A DNA stretch of 64,000 nucleotides from Carposina sasakii (GCA_014607495.2 CP053155.1:5828001-5892000), one strand, 5' to 3'. Positions 1-11,440 are shown, counted from the stretch's first letter. The notes: a model not told the origin generated them from the letters alone. Made by a program: numbers and translations.

Positions 1-10
1 TTACTATTAC

Positions 11-44
11 ATAAAGCTAGAGTGTTTACAAACTCTAGCTTTAT
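11..44. repeat. Perfect 13-bp stem hairpin
   Basis: ATAAAGCTAGAGT (11-23) and its exact reverse complement (32-44) flank an 8-base loop. It is followed directly by 'TTATAATATTAGTATT', a common 3' end of insect non-LTR/SINE repeats, so it is probably the end of a repeat lying outside the window. Confidence 0.6.
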
Positions 45-118
45 AATATTAGTATTTATTAAAACACAAAAAAATTGGTCAGTAGAAAAAAAGCACGATT
101 TTTTGTGTATTTACTATA

Positions 119-514
119 CTGGGTGTAAAAAGACAACTTTGGTCTTTTAATACCTCGTATTCTTTGTAACATCCCTATCATTTTTTTTATGGAAGTACCC
201 CTGGGAAACCACAGGTTTCCAAGATATTGAGCTTCAAAGTTACATTAATATTATCATTTTTTTTTACATAAATCCATCTGAAATCGGTTACCAAACATTT
301 TTTTCAAAGATACCATGTCAAAATGTTATAATGTTAGTTTTGTAAGTACATTTGTACTTTGAGCATCAAACGAATACATTGCTTGCAATAAAATAACAGA
401 ATTTTTTCATATTTTTTTTGTCATTTCCCAGGGTTGGTTCCATAGAAGAAAATGACCGTAACCTTAGAAAGAATACGAGGTATTAAAAAAACATCGTTGT
501 CTTTTTACACCCTG
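119..514. mobile_element. Tc1/mariner-type MITE, family C copy 1
   Basis: A 396-bp element bounded by TA on both sides. The left end CTGGGTGTAAAAAGACAAC and the right end GTTGTCTTTTTACACCCTG are inverted repeats, and the similarity continues inward through 'TAATACCTCGTATTCTTT'. There is no coding capacity. A TA duplication with inverted ends is typical of non-autonomous Tc1/mariner elements. Its inner segment ('CTGGGAAACCACAGGTTTCC' followed by an 'AAGATATTGAGCTTCAAAGTT'-like run) resembles the elements at 28782 and 48700. Confidence 0.75.
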
Positions 515-947
515 TATTTATGATATACCTATACATAGTAAATGCATATTTATGATATTTCATCAAACAATAGTTTCATCGATATATTTATCGGCACGGC
601 AAATCGACTCATCTACATCACTATAGGATATTGCTGGCCTTGAAAGAACCAATCACAGCACTGATGTAAGGTGCCCCCTGCTCTTCTTACCGCCTAATTG
701 GGTGAGTTTTGTCTAGTGCAAAACAGCAATAATGCGGTATTTTAGGAGGTAATCTATGGTGTAACCTTTTATAAAGCATGTAGATAGTGTAAATGCATAG
801 GTTTCATGTCAGCTTGCTTTGAATAGGTACACTCACAGATAAATACAATAGCCGAGCTTATGTCGCGCTTATGTATTAACTACATTACTATGTAGATTGT
901 CTAGTGTATTTTAACAGATTTACAACTTTCATATTTTGTATAAACAC

Positions 948-1125
948 AGCTCCCGAAATGGGGTAGCCAGATGCGGGCTTGGGAGTGGGTATAGGGCTAG
1001 ATGTAAAAGGTCAGTCACAAGTTGCTTGCTCATCGCCTGAGAGAACGCCCCTGAGGTCCTTCGTCGACTGATACGACATTCACGGATAGATGCAGCTGAT
1101 GTAGTGAAGCTACGTATTTACACAG
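948..1125 (+). repeat. Dispersed repeat family D, copy 1
   Basis: It starts 'CTCCCGAAATGGGGTAGCC' and continues through 'GATGTAAAAGGTCAGTCACA', 'CATCGCCTGAGAGAA' and 'TACGACATTCACGGA..GCAGCTGATG'. Related segments occur at 20158-20272, 37033-37163 and 42318-42470, with scraps near 25970 and 36417. I see no terminal repeats or coding. It is probably a decayed mobile element, superfamily unknown. Confidence 0.6.
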
Positions 1126-1162
1126 GTATATCTCATATTGTATAATACTTAAATATAGCTGT

Positions 1163-1378
1163 TGCCCGCGACTCCGTCCGCGTGGACTGCAGAAAAACAA
1201 AATGACAAAATTATCCGGGATCAAAATATTTTCCTGGGATAAAAAGTAGCCTAACACATAGATAGAGCGTCAGCTGACTCCATATAACATTTTATTAAAA
1301 TCGTGCCAACCATTTAGACGTGAAGAAGTAACAAACATACACACTCGCACACTTTCGCCTTTATAATATTAGTGTGAT
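1163..1378 (+). mobile_element. RTE/SINE-like repeat G, copy 1
   Basis: It begins 'GCCCGCGACTCCGTCCGCGTGG', carries 'TGGGATAAAAAGTAGCCTA', and ends with 'TTTATAATATTAGTGTGAT'. This is the arrangement of a widespread insect non-LTR retrotransposon or SINE 3' region. Copies G2 (9218-9542, reverse) and G3 (49904-50226) share the first half. Only non-coding sequence is present. Assignment to RTE is from recall. Confidence 0.6.
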
Positions 1379-2040
1379 ATCATGTGTTTTATTGTGTTGA
1401 CCACTACTACATGTGCCAAGGAAGTTGTGATTACATTCCTTTATTTCCCTTTATATATCTATGTTACATATGTTAGCAACTGCCCTAACAATATTTTGAT
1501 CTACAATTTTATGTGAAAATTAGACAAGTACATGATATTTACATTCGGATGTTTGGTTAGTAGGATATAAGGGTAAATGAACAAATTAATGTAATGTTAT
1601 GCTATTAATAAGCAAAACAATGATATTTTTGTTAGTAGCAAATTTTATTCTAATTCATAATGTGAACTATACTTTACACTTTAATATTATAATTATTAGC
1701 CCATATTGACAAATTAAATTACTGCATTAATCTCATATAATCTGGTGGTTATAATGGTATCTGAGAGCTTCATAAATAAAAAACGATGTATTTAATAGAG
1801 CTATTTTAAAACCTTTAAAATGTTTTAAAAAATTAAGAACATGTACTTAATTTCTATGTAATATTGTGATAGAAGAAAGAGCCATAATATTTTAATCAAT
1901 CAATATTTTTAACTAAAAATTATTCGAATTTTGGTAAAGTTTTGAAAGTGTTATTAGTTTAGTACCTAATAAATAATCTTACCTATTTCAGTATTTGCCA
2001 AAACATGGATCCATTATTGGTCGGTAGGCTAATCACGTAT
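1379..2040. other. Non-coding AT-rich stretch
   Basis: I see no gene, conserved motif or bounded repeat here. Confidence 0.5.
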
Positions 2041-2159
2041 ATAGCAAAACCAAAGCAATAGAGCAATCTGACAGCCCAAAATATACAATTTTCGTGATGA
2101 AATGTCAAATTCCTTTGATGTTTTAGTTTTTTTGTTATGGCATTGCTTTGTTAGTTATA
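2041..2159. mobile_element. Short MITE family E, copy 1
   Basis: The 5' end 'ATAGCAAAACCAAAGCAATAG' and the 3' end 'CATTGCTTTGTTAGTTAT' are imperfect inverted repeats, with an inner 'ATGTCAAATTCCTTTGATG'. The same layout occurs at 19271-19401. About 120 bp, no coding capacity, target duplication not resolved. Confidence 0.55.
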
Positions 2160-2893
2160 AAATAAGGGTTGGCTGAGCTAATAGGAATTTATGCATATAT
2201 TTTGTAATGTGTAAAAAAATATCGGCACCATAATTAATATTTAGTATAATTAAATTGTTTTAAAATAGTGGGCTAAAACAGGTTTTTAAACAACTGCCAT
2301 TTAGGCGCGCTTTTCGTGACGTCAAAGTCTGTACAGTCAAACACCGTGATCAAACATCCATCAAATAAGTAAAGCTGGCTACTCACGATCCAATTTCGCA
2401 TTCAACCTGGCGCACGGTGGGCTGAAAAACGGCTTTCATAGACATAGGAATCAAAAGTGGCAAATACCGAATTTCTAATCGAATATCGCTTCTACTAGTT
2501 ATTATCATATACTCAAATGATACTCGCATCAATCTGCACAAAAACAAAGGACTTATAATTTTTTTTACGAAAAATTTGTATGAAGCTAGAATAAAAATTT
2601 AATTATCTCTTAAACGGCAAGGAAAACCGTAATATCCTACAGGTAGTTTTAGTACTAATTATTTATGATTTTTTGACGTACTACAATAACGGTATCACTG
2701 CCGATTTTTTTTTAAAAATCATCAAAATATTTTTATTTATTTTTACATACGAAACGGTTCCTTTTCGTGTTTAAGTTGAGAAACACAGAATTTTAACAAC
2801 GCAAAATATAAAATTAGCATCCCCTGTCTACTTCCAAAGGGTAGGCAAAAGTTTATTGTACTTCCGCACTTAGACATCTATTTTCAGTGGATA

Positions 2894-3151
2894 TTCATCA
2901 TCATCAGCCCATAACAGTCCACTGCTGGACCTGAGCCTCTCCCGTGGGAGAATGTTGCCATAATCTCCACGCTTGGCAGGCAGGTTGGAGATCGATGTAA
3001 AAGACCATAGTATATGAAAATGCTGCTGCCCATTTTCTGGTCTATTGAGGCTCAGGCTAAACGGCGACTAATACAAGCGTATTAGTCGCCTTTTACGCCC
3101 CTGTGTATGGAGGGTTGGTGCTATTCTATTCTGCCGGACACCACACGGCCT
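2894..3151 (-). mobile_element. Lepidopteran SINE-like repeat S, divergent copy 1
   Basis: It contains 'CAGTCCACTGCTGGAC' near its left end, 'GGCAGGCAGGTTGGAGA', then 'TATTAGTCGCCTTTTACG' and 'TATTCTATTCTGCCGGAC', ending 'CCACACGGCC'. This is the layout of a common lepidopteran interspersed repeat also seen at 21738, 42057, 47941 and 57019, but it is the most diverged of the five. It lies inside the Transib element. At 3063-3090 it carries a 12-bp perfect hairpin. Confidence 0.65.
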
Positions 3152-3577
3152 CAGTGGGATATTGATCAACCAAAATAAGTTTTCAATTTTAGATACATTA
3201 AAAATACCATAAAGAATTGTTAAGTAATTGTTTAGTTTCATTGTAAACTAGGTAAGTGATTAAGTAATTCTAATAATTTAGGCTTCTGAAGAGACTAAAT
3301 AGGTGATTAAATAATTAGCAATATCGCGCAACAATGCAATCTTTGGACTGCATCACTTTTTTCTGATTAGCTAATGTGGTAATTAGTTGTGCTAATGTGT
3401 TATATTGTCGACTATAAGTTTTCTTTAGTACTTCTTTGAAAAGTCTAATGGGGGTAGTTAACTAATTATCGATTTTTTGCTATAAAAGGACTAAACTTTT
3501 GCTTTTAATTTAAATTGTTCACATCCGTGTAACTGTTAACACTAAATAAATATTTGCTCTGTGATTTTAAATCAATA

Positions 3578-5690
3578 ATGGAAAGTTTAATCACCAATTT
3601 AGACTTGTTTGTTCTTCTAAAAAGTGAGACTACTTCATTTAATCATGAAGTATTGTTTGGTGCACTTGTATCCCGCATAGGCGATTGCCTTTCTGTCGAA
3701 GATCAAGTAACTGTTTAAAGAATTTTGTCGAAGGTTTACGCGAGCTGCTTTACAGAGGTGGCAGAAATCCAGCAGATTCCTTGATAATTTCAGAAGACTG
3801 TACGGAAATTGGCTGCAAGCAAATATTGATTGGCCAATTGTGTGCAAACTTTGGTTTATCGAGAAACTATTGATGATATACACACCATCTCTCAAGAACC
3901 GTCGACGTCATCGTCCGTTAGTGCAGTAACATCATCGTCTGTTGGGACAATGACAAAAAGGTCCCGAAAACCCTTTGAAGATCTAGGAAACAAACAGAAA
4001 AAGAGAAGATCTGATGACCATACAAGCGAAGATTCCAGTGAATTGCCTATGCAGCTGCAGCACGTTTAAAGAAGAAGGGCATGGAGATATCGCTTCAGTG
4101 ATCGAATATATGATGAAAAATCCTGAAGCAGCGGCTACAATTAGTGAGACGCTTAAAAAACCAGTGAAAAAAGTGGTTTTACAGCAGAGAAAGCGCTTGG
4201 ATTGCTTCTTTCACTAAAACTATCAAAGTGGCAATATATTACATTGCGAGAGGCTGCCATTCGCGAAGGTGCTAATGATATATATCCATCTTACTACAAA
4301 GTGCAACAAACTAAGCTTAGTTGCTACCCTCCGAATCAATCAGTGTCAGTTACGGATTCATCGGCTCGAATTACACTTCAAGCTTTACTGGACATCACAG
4401 TGACGAGGATTCTTCAAAGTCTTTCTGACGATGTGCAAATAAGCAGCTAAAGCTGATATCCAAGTGGGGATTTGATGGTGCCTCCAACCAAAGCCGGTAC
4501 AAGCAGAAAATGGAGGGCGAGCAGGATGATTCCAGCATTTTTATGACCTCTTTGGTCCCACTAAAACTGACAGATGGAGATAATACTTTATGGACGAACC
4601 CAAAACCATGCTCAGCTTTGTATTGTCGTCCAGTCCAGTTTACTTTTGTAAAAGAGAGTGAAGCAGTTGTAATTGATCACAAAAGACAAATGGATGATGA
4701 AATTAAGGATCTTATCCCCACAGAGAGCAGTAATAATAACAGGGTGACTCATCATCTAATGATGACAATGATCGACGCTAAAGTCTGCACGTACCTTTCT
4801 GAAGCCAGATCAAACGCATCGTGCTACCTGTGCTTAGCAAAACCAACAGAAATGAACCGATTAGATGTTGTAACTTCGAAGACTGTGTGTTCTGACGTAT
4901 ATGAATTTGGGTTTGTCATCCTTACACGCCCGTATAAATTGCATGGAATGTTCTGTTACATATTGCGTACAGGCTTGACTTCAAACAGTGGGCAGCGAGA
5001 AGTAATGAGCACAAAGAAATGTTGCAGACAAGAAAAAAACACATTCAGGACAAATTTAAAGATGAGCTCAATCTGTTGATTGATATAGTAAACAGGGCTC
5101 GGGAACCACCAATGATGGCAATACCGCACGAAAGTTTTTCGAGTTTCCAAATACAACTGCAGCTATTACCGGGTGGATGAGGAGCTCATAAAAAGATTTG
5201 CTGTGATTTTGCAAGCAATAACATCTGGCGAGAAAATCGATGTGAACAAGTTCAAAGATTTTTCCCGCAAACGGCAGAAAAGTACGTAGAATTATACGAT
5301 TGTACTACATGTCGGCAACCGTACATAAATTGTTAATACACGGGGCTGACATCATTGAGAAAAATGACATTGTGCCCATTGGGGCTCTCTCTGAAGAAGC
5401 CTCAGAGTCGCGAAATAAAGATTTTAGGAGGTTCCGGGAAAATCATTCGCGAAAAAGAAGCAGGCAAGATTCAAATCAAGATATTTTAAATATGCTTGTC
5501 ATTTCTCTGATCCCTTATTAAGTGCACAAAGGCCTAAGCTAGATAGTAAGAGAAAACTAAGCTTTTTTGGTGAAACTCTCGACTTAATCCAGTTTCAGGA
5601 AACTGAGTTCGAGTTTTTAGATGTAACTAACTTGGATTCTGCTCAGAATTGGAATCCGACAACGAGAATGATGAAAATTCGTAATATAAG
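3578..5690 (+). CDS. Transib transposase, frameshifted
   Basis: RAG1-related transposase of the element at 2413-6306. The chosen start is the ATG at 3578 (reads MESLITNLDLFVLLKSE). Coding signal then moves between frames: 'RRLYGNWLQANIDWPIV' near 3790, 'KRSRKPFEDLGNKQKKRR' near 3955 (basic, possible nuclear signal), 'LSKWQYITLREAAIREG' near 4208, then the longest open piece (4450-5079). This contains 'WGFDGASNQSRYKQK' with the first presumed catalytic Asp (codon 4474), 'LVPLKLTDGDNTLW', 'HHLMMTMIDAKVC' and 'CYLCLAKPTEMN'. 'HIAYRLDFKQWAAR' follows near 4960. 'YYMSATVHKLLIHGADI' and 'LSEEASESRNKDFRRFREN' (5300-5460) hold the C-terminal acidic site corresponding to the RAG1 'NESGNK..RRFR' region. 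Every stop I checked follows from a frame shift rather than a substitution. Given the indel pattern in the arms, the frameshifts may be assembly errors. Whether it is active is unknown. Confidence 0.85.
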
Positions 5691-6311
5691 AAAAATATAC
5701 TTCTTTTCTTTCTTTCTTTCTAATGTAAAAAAAAAATACGAATTTTCATCACTCTCATTTTTCAATTTTTTTTTTATAATTATGTAAGATTACTGTACTA
5801 TTTGGTCAATTATAATTTAATTGAATATTTGTATAATTAAGAACATTTTTGTAACTTAAAATAAACAGCATTTTTTTATATTTTTCTTGTTTTATACCTA
5901 TAAATTCATATCATTTGAGTTAACCACATTCATAATATCGATTTCTTAAGTTAGACAATAAAGGGAACCGTTTCATATGTAAAAATAATAAAAATATTTT
6001 GATGATTTTTAAAAAAAATCGGCAGTGATAACCGTTATTTGTAGACGTCAAAAAATCATAATAATTAGTACTAACACTACTGTAAGGATATTACGGTTTT
6101 CCTTGCCGTTTAAGAGATAATTAAATTTTTATTCTAGCTTCATACAATTTTTCGTAAAAAAATTATAAGTCCTTTGTTTTTGTGCAGATTGATGCGAGTA
6201 TCATTTGATATATGATAATAACTAGTAGAAGCGATATTCGATTAGAAATTCGGTATTTGCACTTTTGATTCCTATGTCTATGAAAGCCGTTTTTCAGCCC
6301 ACCGTGTGGCG

Positions 6312-7529
6312 GCGGGTCATCGCGCAGTGGGGAGAAAAAAAGTGGATTGTAGATTGAAGCTTCCGTGAATCGGGCCGGTTTTATTCTGTATACTCATTTT
6401 ATTAATACGAACATTTGTTTGAAAAAAAATTCTGAAAAAGGATACACAGAAAATCAAGCCAGACACACTGTTGACACTCCGTATTATACACTGTGTGTAA
6501 TGCCGGCGTATTAACAGTGTGTCTTGCTTGACCCTTACTGGCACAGGCTATATTGTTTGACCGATTTGACAAAAAAAGATTAAAATGTTCAAACATTGTT
6601 GATAGACACATACTTTGTCGTCACATTTCATTAATGATTATTTCGACAACGCAAGTCATTGCGTTTCAAGTGATTTGAATTTCCCTCTCTATTTAATGCA
6701 CATTTCAATATTTTTTTTTTATATAAAAACGCAATTAAATAAAAAATAATTAATACTATGTAAGTCTCAATGAATAGAGATTACATATAAAAATAATTAC
6801 CTTATTTGAATCACATTAATATTCCCTATTACTGCAGTGGCACATTTATAGAAACAAATGGTTCTCGATCAGCAAGTAGTTGCTAGACGTAGGAAATAAC
6901 AATTTCAATAATTTTCCATGTGCCACTAATGCCACCACTGGCGCTCCTGAATTTTTTAGATGGGTTTCACTTTTTTTAATATGAGCGCATGCAATTTACA
7001 GTTGGAAACGCCGCGCGTGTTCACTCCCTTATCGATCTAATGAGATGATGCAAGTGCAACCTCACTATTTTTAAAATTCAGATGACCTAATGAAACATTA
7101 AAGACAACCATATCGCGTTCCTAACTCGGACTAAGCGACATCTAGTGGCCGCATACGCGAATTAACGTGAGCGGCGCTCCAGATAAGGCAAATTTTTCGT
7201 ACGAAATCTTCTGTTTCACACGCCGGCCTATGTCGGTATGTCACTTTCGCACTCATTGAATACAGTACTAGGAATCGTACCAAATTCCGTTTCATTGGAG
7301 CGCGATCGGTAGCGCTCCACTCGATACATAAGATTACAACTTACTTGAGACGATCGCGTAGACACTATTTTATAAACATAGTAGAATTGAAAGATAATTA
7401 AATTATAAATATAGAGAAATATAGGTTGCCTATGTAATCTTCGTGGGTGGGAAGTGGGAGTGCACTGCACCAGCGCTCCTTAGGACGAGCCGCCAGTGAA
7501 TGCCACAATAAAGTTGAACTCTATCTTTA
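6312..7529. other. Non-coding stretch between two transposons
   Basis: No gene recognised. Overlapping minus-strand open frames of 69-80 codons lie here, but none has a recognisable motif or plausible codon pattern. Around 7130-7190 there is a GC-richer patch. I see nothing bounded. Confidence 0.5.
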
Positions 7530-8682
7530 GGCCGTTTTCTGACTTGTCGGTGCGGAGCGGTGCGGATTCGTTTCGCTCGGTATACGCGGTACCGAAAGCT
7601 TACCGAGCGCATATATTTTAATGTCATATTCTGATTGACGCGGTATGCGCGGGGGCGGAGAGGGATCGTTCCGTTCTACCGCGTCTCGGGACGCATGTCC
7701 AGGGCCGCTCGACATTTACCGCCCGCAAAGAAGACACATTCTCTAAACCTTGTATTTTGGTTAATACTGGAGTCAACAAATTCAAAAGCTCTTCGTACGA
7801 TTTTTTTACATTCTATACGTCAGGGGTTCCCAAACTTTTTTTTCATATTACATACGAATTAATTGTGAAACCACATTTTTTCACGCCAACGTAGACCCCC
7901 ATCGAGTCTTCTGTCGACCCCTGGGGGTCAACCTGGACCAATTTGGTAACCTATACATCAATAAAAGTTTTTCGTCATCTTGGGAAAATTCTTGAGCCTT
8001 AACAAAAAGTCAGGGTCTTTTACAGTTTTTTATTTGTATTTATATCGAAAGATCATAAAATAAAAGAAAACAGTGAAAAGTTTCCGGGATATAACGATTT
8101 CAAAATCACAATTTTAACTTGCCAAAAAACGCTCCATACAAACGGCTACCACAACGTGACGCCACTCTTTAAGTAACTTGTATGCTCGTAAAAGAACTTT
8201 TGTTCTACAGCTATATTAAATATTGCGTTTATAAATATGGTCACAAAACAAAAGTTGCAGTAAATGATGCAGGTAGACGTGATGTTGTAATTTTCAATTA
8301 ATTTCACATTTGTAAAATGGACTTGCCCACTTAACTTTGAAGGCTTATTACTAGCTCATTTGGACACATAATCAAATTGTAATTTTACAGATAGGTATGA
8401 TTTTGATAATTTATTCTGATAATCATAAAATGTTATTAAGCTTCAACCGTAGGAAACAACCAATGAATATTATTTTTAAAAAAGATGACGCCATAACGTT
8501 TTCTTTTTTTACTTAGGCGATAAATACACGCTAAAATATCGTTATCACTCGTAGACGACATCTTCGGTACTGCAGGATTTTATATCGAGAATATAATGCC
8601 GATAAGTTAGTAACTGACGGCAGTGCGGTATCGTTTCGGTACAGACCTTACAGATCCCGCACCGACAAGTCAGAAAACGGCC
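7530..8682. mobile_element. Harbinger-like non-autonomous element
   Basis: 1,153 bp with perfect inverted ends of about 26 bp: left starts GGCCGTTTTCTGACTTGTCG and right is its complement ending 8682. A 3-bp duplication TTA lies at 7527-7529 and 8683-8685. GGCC-type termini and a TTA/TWA 3-bp duplication fit PIF/Harbinger. The inside is non-coding and contains a hAT-type MITE at 7821-7950. The left inner part is unusually GC-rich for the window (7540-7720). Confidence 0.8.
7821..7950 (-). mobile_element. hAT-type MITE nested in Harbinger-like element
   Basis: It begins CAGGGGTTCCCAAAC and its right part reads 'GTCAACCTGGACCAATTTGG'. The flanks CTATACGT (7813-7820) and CTATACAT (7951-7958) form an 8-bp duplication with one mismatch. 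It is the reverse-complement relative of the element at 51571-51717, sharing 'GGCGTGAAAAAATG' and 'TTCACAATTAATTC'. The extreme right terminus seems to have lost the last few bases of the expected CAG-type end. Confidence 0.75.
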
Positions 8683-8685
8683 TTA

Positions 8686-9217
8686 TATTTAGAAAATTCT
8701 TGTGACAATTTTGACCGCCATACATAAATTTAAAGTATGTTCTTCTGTCCTTTCTGTTGTAGCCATTTACATTAAGAGTGGAGCGGGAGAGACAAAAACA
8801 ATAAATCAATGAAGTTGAGTGTGAATCTCAGAATCGCGGCACTCTTTTTTGCGTTTATTTAATAGGTGTGAGAATAGTTAACCTTTTAGTTTTTTATACC
8901 ATCTCTGTAATAATATATCTGCTTTGTTGACCGACCATAATGTTTTATTCTGTTTGCTATATACAGTTAATAATTTTTATATAGATCATGGCGAATTTAT
9001 TTTGATTGACGTCTCATTTATTATTAGTTGTGATTTAATTTAAGTATTTATGTTTGATCAACTATGATCTGATAATCTGTTAATGTCTAATAAAAATAAA
9101 ATAATTAGTTTTTTTACAGAATTATTTATTTCATACCGTTCTTGGATTAGTAGTATCTAAACTAAACCCATATCATATTAATATACCCATACCATACATA
9201 GATATGTTAATCTATCT
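8686..9217. other. Non-coding AT-rich stretch
   Basis: No gene or bounded repeat seen. Confidence 0.5.
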
Positions 9218-9542
9218 ATTCTATACATATAAAAAAATGTAACGGATCGCTGTCTGTACATGGAAGATATATGAGAAAAAATATTATAGGAGACCTTTAT
9301 CAACGCAATAGAACCCAAAACGATGATTTTTGGAATTTTTGTCTTTTGTCGTTGTCCTGTGCGTTTGTGCACGCTAATCTCAGAAACGGTGAACCCGATT
9401 TAGATGCAGTTTGCAGAAAATATTGTGAAGGTCTCACTTAAATATAGGCTACTTTTTATCCTGGGAAAATGTTTTTATCCGGATAATTTCGACATTTTGT
9501 TTCTCTGTAGTCCACGCGGACGGAGTCGCGGGCGTCCACTAG
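9218..9542 (-). mobile_element. RTE/SINE-like repeat G, copy 2
   Basis: Reverse complement of the repeat at 49904-50226. The right end carries 'CACGCGGACGGAGTCGCGGG' and 'CGTCCACTAGT'; the left end carries 'ATGTAACGGATCGCTGTCTG'. The intervening segments 'TATCAACGCAATAGAACCCA' and 'CGTTTGTGCACGCTAATCTC' match copy G3 almost throughout, so both ends of this family can be set by comparing the two copies. Non-coding. Confidence 0.75.
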
Positions 9543-11043
9543 TAATAAAATAAAAACAACAAAGCGGAGATCAAGATGGCAAAACAGACGTAAAAGCCCT
9601 GCTGTGTAGCGTGAAGTTTCTCTCCGATGGAACAATTCTGCTAAGAGTTTATGGCATGTACAGTATGTATGTCTTCCTAAAATATAAATAATAAATACAC
9701 ATACGACGTGCATCTGGCATGGTTTATATACAGATAAGCTGAGTAAAACTTTTGATTGCGATTTCTTTTAGTAGGTTAGTGTGGAAAAACTAAATAAAAA
9801 AACGAGGGTAGGACGATAAACGGACAAACTTAATAAAATTACATTGACGCTAAAGAACCTACTATGGGAAAAGAGAAGCGACTCGTGAGTGAGAATGAGA
9901 ACACACTAGTAGTTTCACTGGTTCCATATTAATAGCCACGCCCACCTTAACGTCTGCGCCAAGTTGCGCCCTTCTTCCTCTTTATATATGCGCACGCGAC
10001 AACTAATAAACACCTCTTGTAACCTTCTATAATCCTGCCCCCCTAGCATGACCACGCATCGTGGATATCGTATCATCTCTATTACAAAATTCAACATGTC
10101 GCTGCTATATTTATCGTATTTCACAGGCTAAATGTCGATAAATCCGTTTCATATTCATATCATATCGTGTTTTTCAGGTTATGCTACTTGGCTGGTAATA
10201 ATATGTCTACGACGGGCGTCATACCAAAACACTCCCGCACTAGCCTTGAACATAAACATACCTCCATCTATCACTTCCCTTCTGCAAAAAGCAATAATTC
10301 TGAAACACGTGCCGTATTGTTAGGAAGTTTTTATCAAACCCATATTAAATTCATCTCCGTTTGGCTACAAGTCCGCGGTTATAAATAAACACCCCATTCA
10401 CTTATTAATGAGTGAAAAAAAGAAAGAAAAAAAATATTTCCACAAAACACATATGTACAATAAGCGCACTGAGATTAATATAAATTGAGTTACAGTAAAT
10501 AACAGTGACAATAAAAAAAATATGCGCGGTAGAAACGCTGCTGTCTACCTAAGATTTACCTTTTCTTGTAGACATCAGTGCCCTCCTCGACATTTATAGT
10601 TAGAGTATATAAAACAATAAGTACTTAAGTGCACCAAATATCTCTACAAGACTGTTTATCTAAAAACAGCTCAGAGAAAGAATAACATTATTTAATCTTT
10701 TCTAACAGAAATACATGCACACCAACCAACTTATCCTAACACCATGCGTGTGTGTGTTTGTGTGTGTGGGTGTGTGTGTATGTGCGTTTGAGTTTATGAG
10801 TCATTATTATAATATTATCTTTACTACTCTCAATAGAGCTTCCGTTTGTTCATAAGGTTCTGAAGAAATTTTGAAACTGTCTTTTTTGCATAGGTATATT
10901 TTAAGGGTTGCAAGTTAAGTTCTTTATTTAGTTATTATAGAGGTAACCTCCCAGAAAATATTCACTCCTTGACTGGCGACACATCTAAGTAAGGAGTTTA
11001 AAAAAGTCTACCTCGTCTTCAATGTCATTTCGGTCATTATCTA
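9543..11043. other. Non-coding stretch with GT microsatellite
   Basis: No gene recognised. A degenerate (GT)n tract occupies about 10746-10785. Short open frames at 9915-10388 on both strands show no family motifs. Confidence 0.5.
10746..10785. repeat. (GT)n microsatellite
   Basis: An interrupted dinucleotide run 'GTGTGTGTGTTTGTGTGTGT' followed by 'GGGTGTGTGTGTATGTG'. Confidence 0.85.
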
Positions 11044-11440
11044 ATGAATCAGCCTCTCTGTGCTTCGAAGAACGACATTGAGAATAAAGTTGCCTCACCG
11101 TTAGTAACCAGCGCTCTGCCATATAGTGATGAGTCGGGAAAGATATGCAGTGCTAAGCTGACTTTGAGAACAGCTCTTTGTGCTGTCTCAAGTGGAAGCA
11201 TATGCGTCATACAGGCAACCCCCCACACATTATATACAGTATTGCAGAAGAGAACTGACATAGGGCGAAGTAAATCATTCGTGTAATTTTTGGTCTGCAA
11301 CGTTGCTCATGGTTCTAAAAACAGCCATCAACTTGCGAATCCTGTTAGCCTGTGACTGTAAGTGTGATTGGAAAGTAAGTTGCGTCAGTTAGTCAATTAC
11401 AAACGCCAAGATACCTAATCTCAGCAATTTCATCAGGCTA
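11044..11440 (-). pseudogene. Non-LTR retrotransposon reverse transcriptase fragment
   Basis: On the minus strand, frames in order read 'EIAEIRYLGV', 'RIRKLMAVF'-like, 'MIYFALCQ', then 'VWGVACMTHMLPLETAQRAV', 'LKVSLALHIFP' and 'LYGRALVT'. This matches the C-terminal part of LINE reverse transcriptases common in Lepidoptera, with the order YLGV, RKL, MIYFALCQS, ITVWGGA, LLPLERAQRAVLKV and RFPT..LY. It is split across frames by indels. No endonuclease or 5' part is nearby, so it is a short relic. The clade (jockey, R1 or CR1-like) cannot be decided from this piece. Confidence 0.75.

Larger units (their letters stand above)
2413..6306 (+). mobile_element. Transib DNA transposon with 5-bp TSD
   Basis: A complete 3,894-bp element. 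The termini are CACGGTGGGCTGAAAAACGG and its exact complement. The inverted repeats run about 349 bp on the left (2413-2761) and 343 bp on the right (5964-6306). A 5-bp duplication TGGCG lies directly outside (2408-2412 and 6307-6311). Transib elements are known for a CAC-starting terminus resembling the V(D)J heptamer CACAGTG, a GC-rich 5-bp target duplication and a RAG1-like transposase. All three are visible here: the heptamer-like CACGGTG differs from CACAGTG at one base. The arms differ by about 12 single-base indels and only 2 substitutions. A SINE copy (2894-3151) sits between the left arm and the coding region. Confidence 0.9.

Noticed and set aside
11044..11300. Plus-strand open frame opposite the LINE fragment
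   Set aside because: The minus strand carries reverse transcriptase motifs; the plus frame is its shadow.
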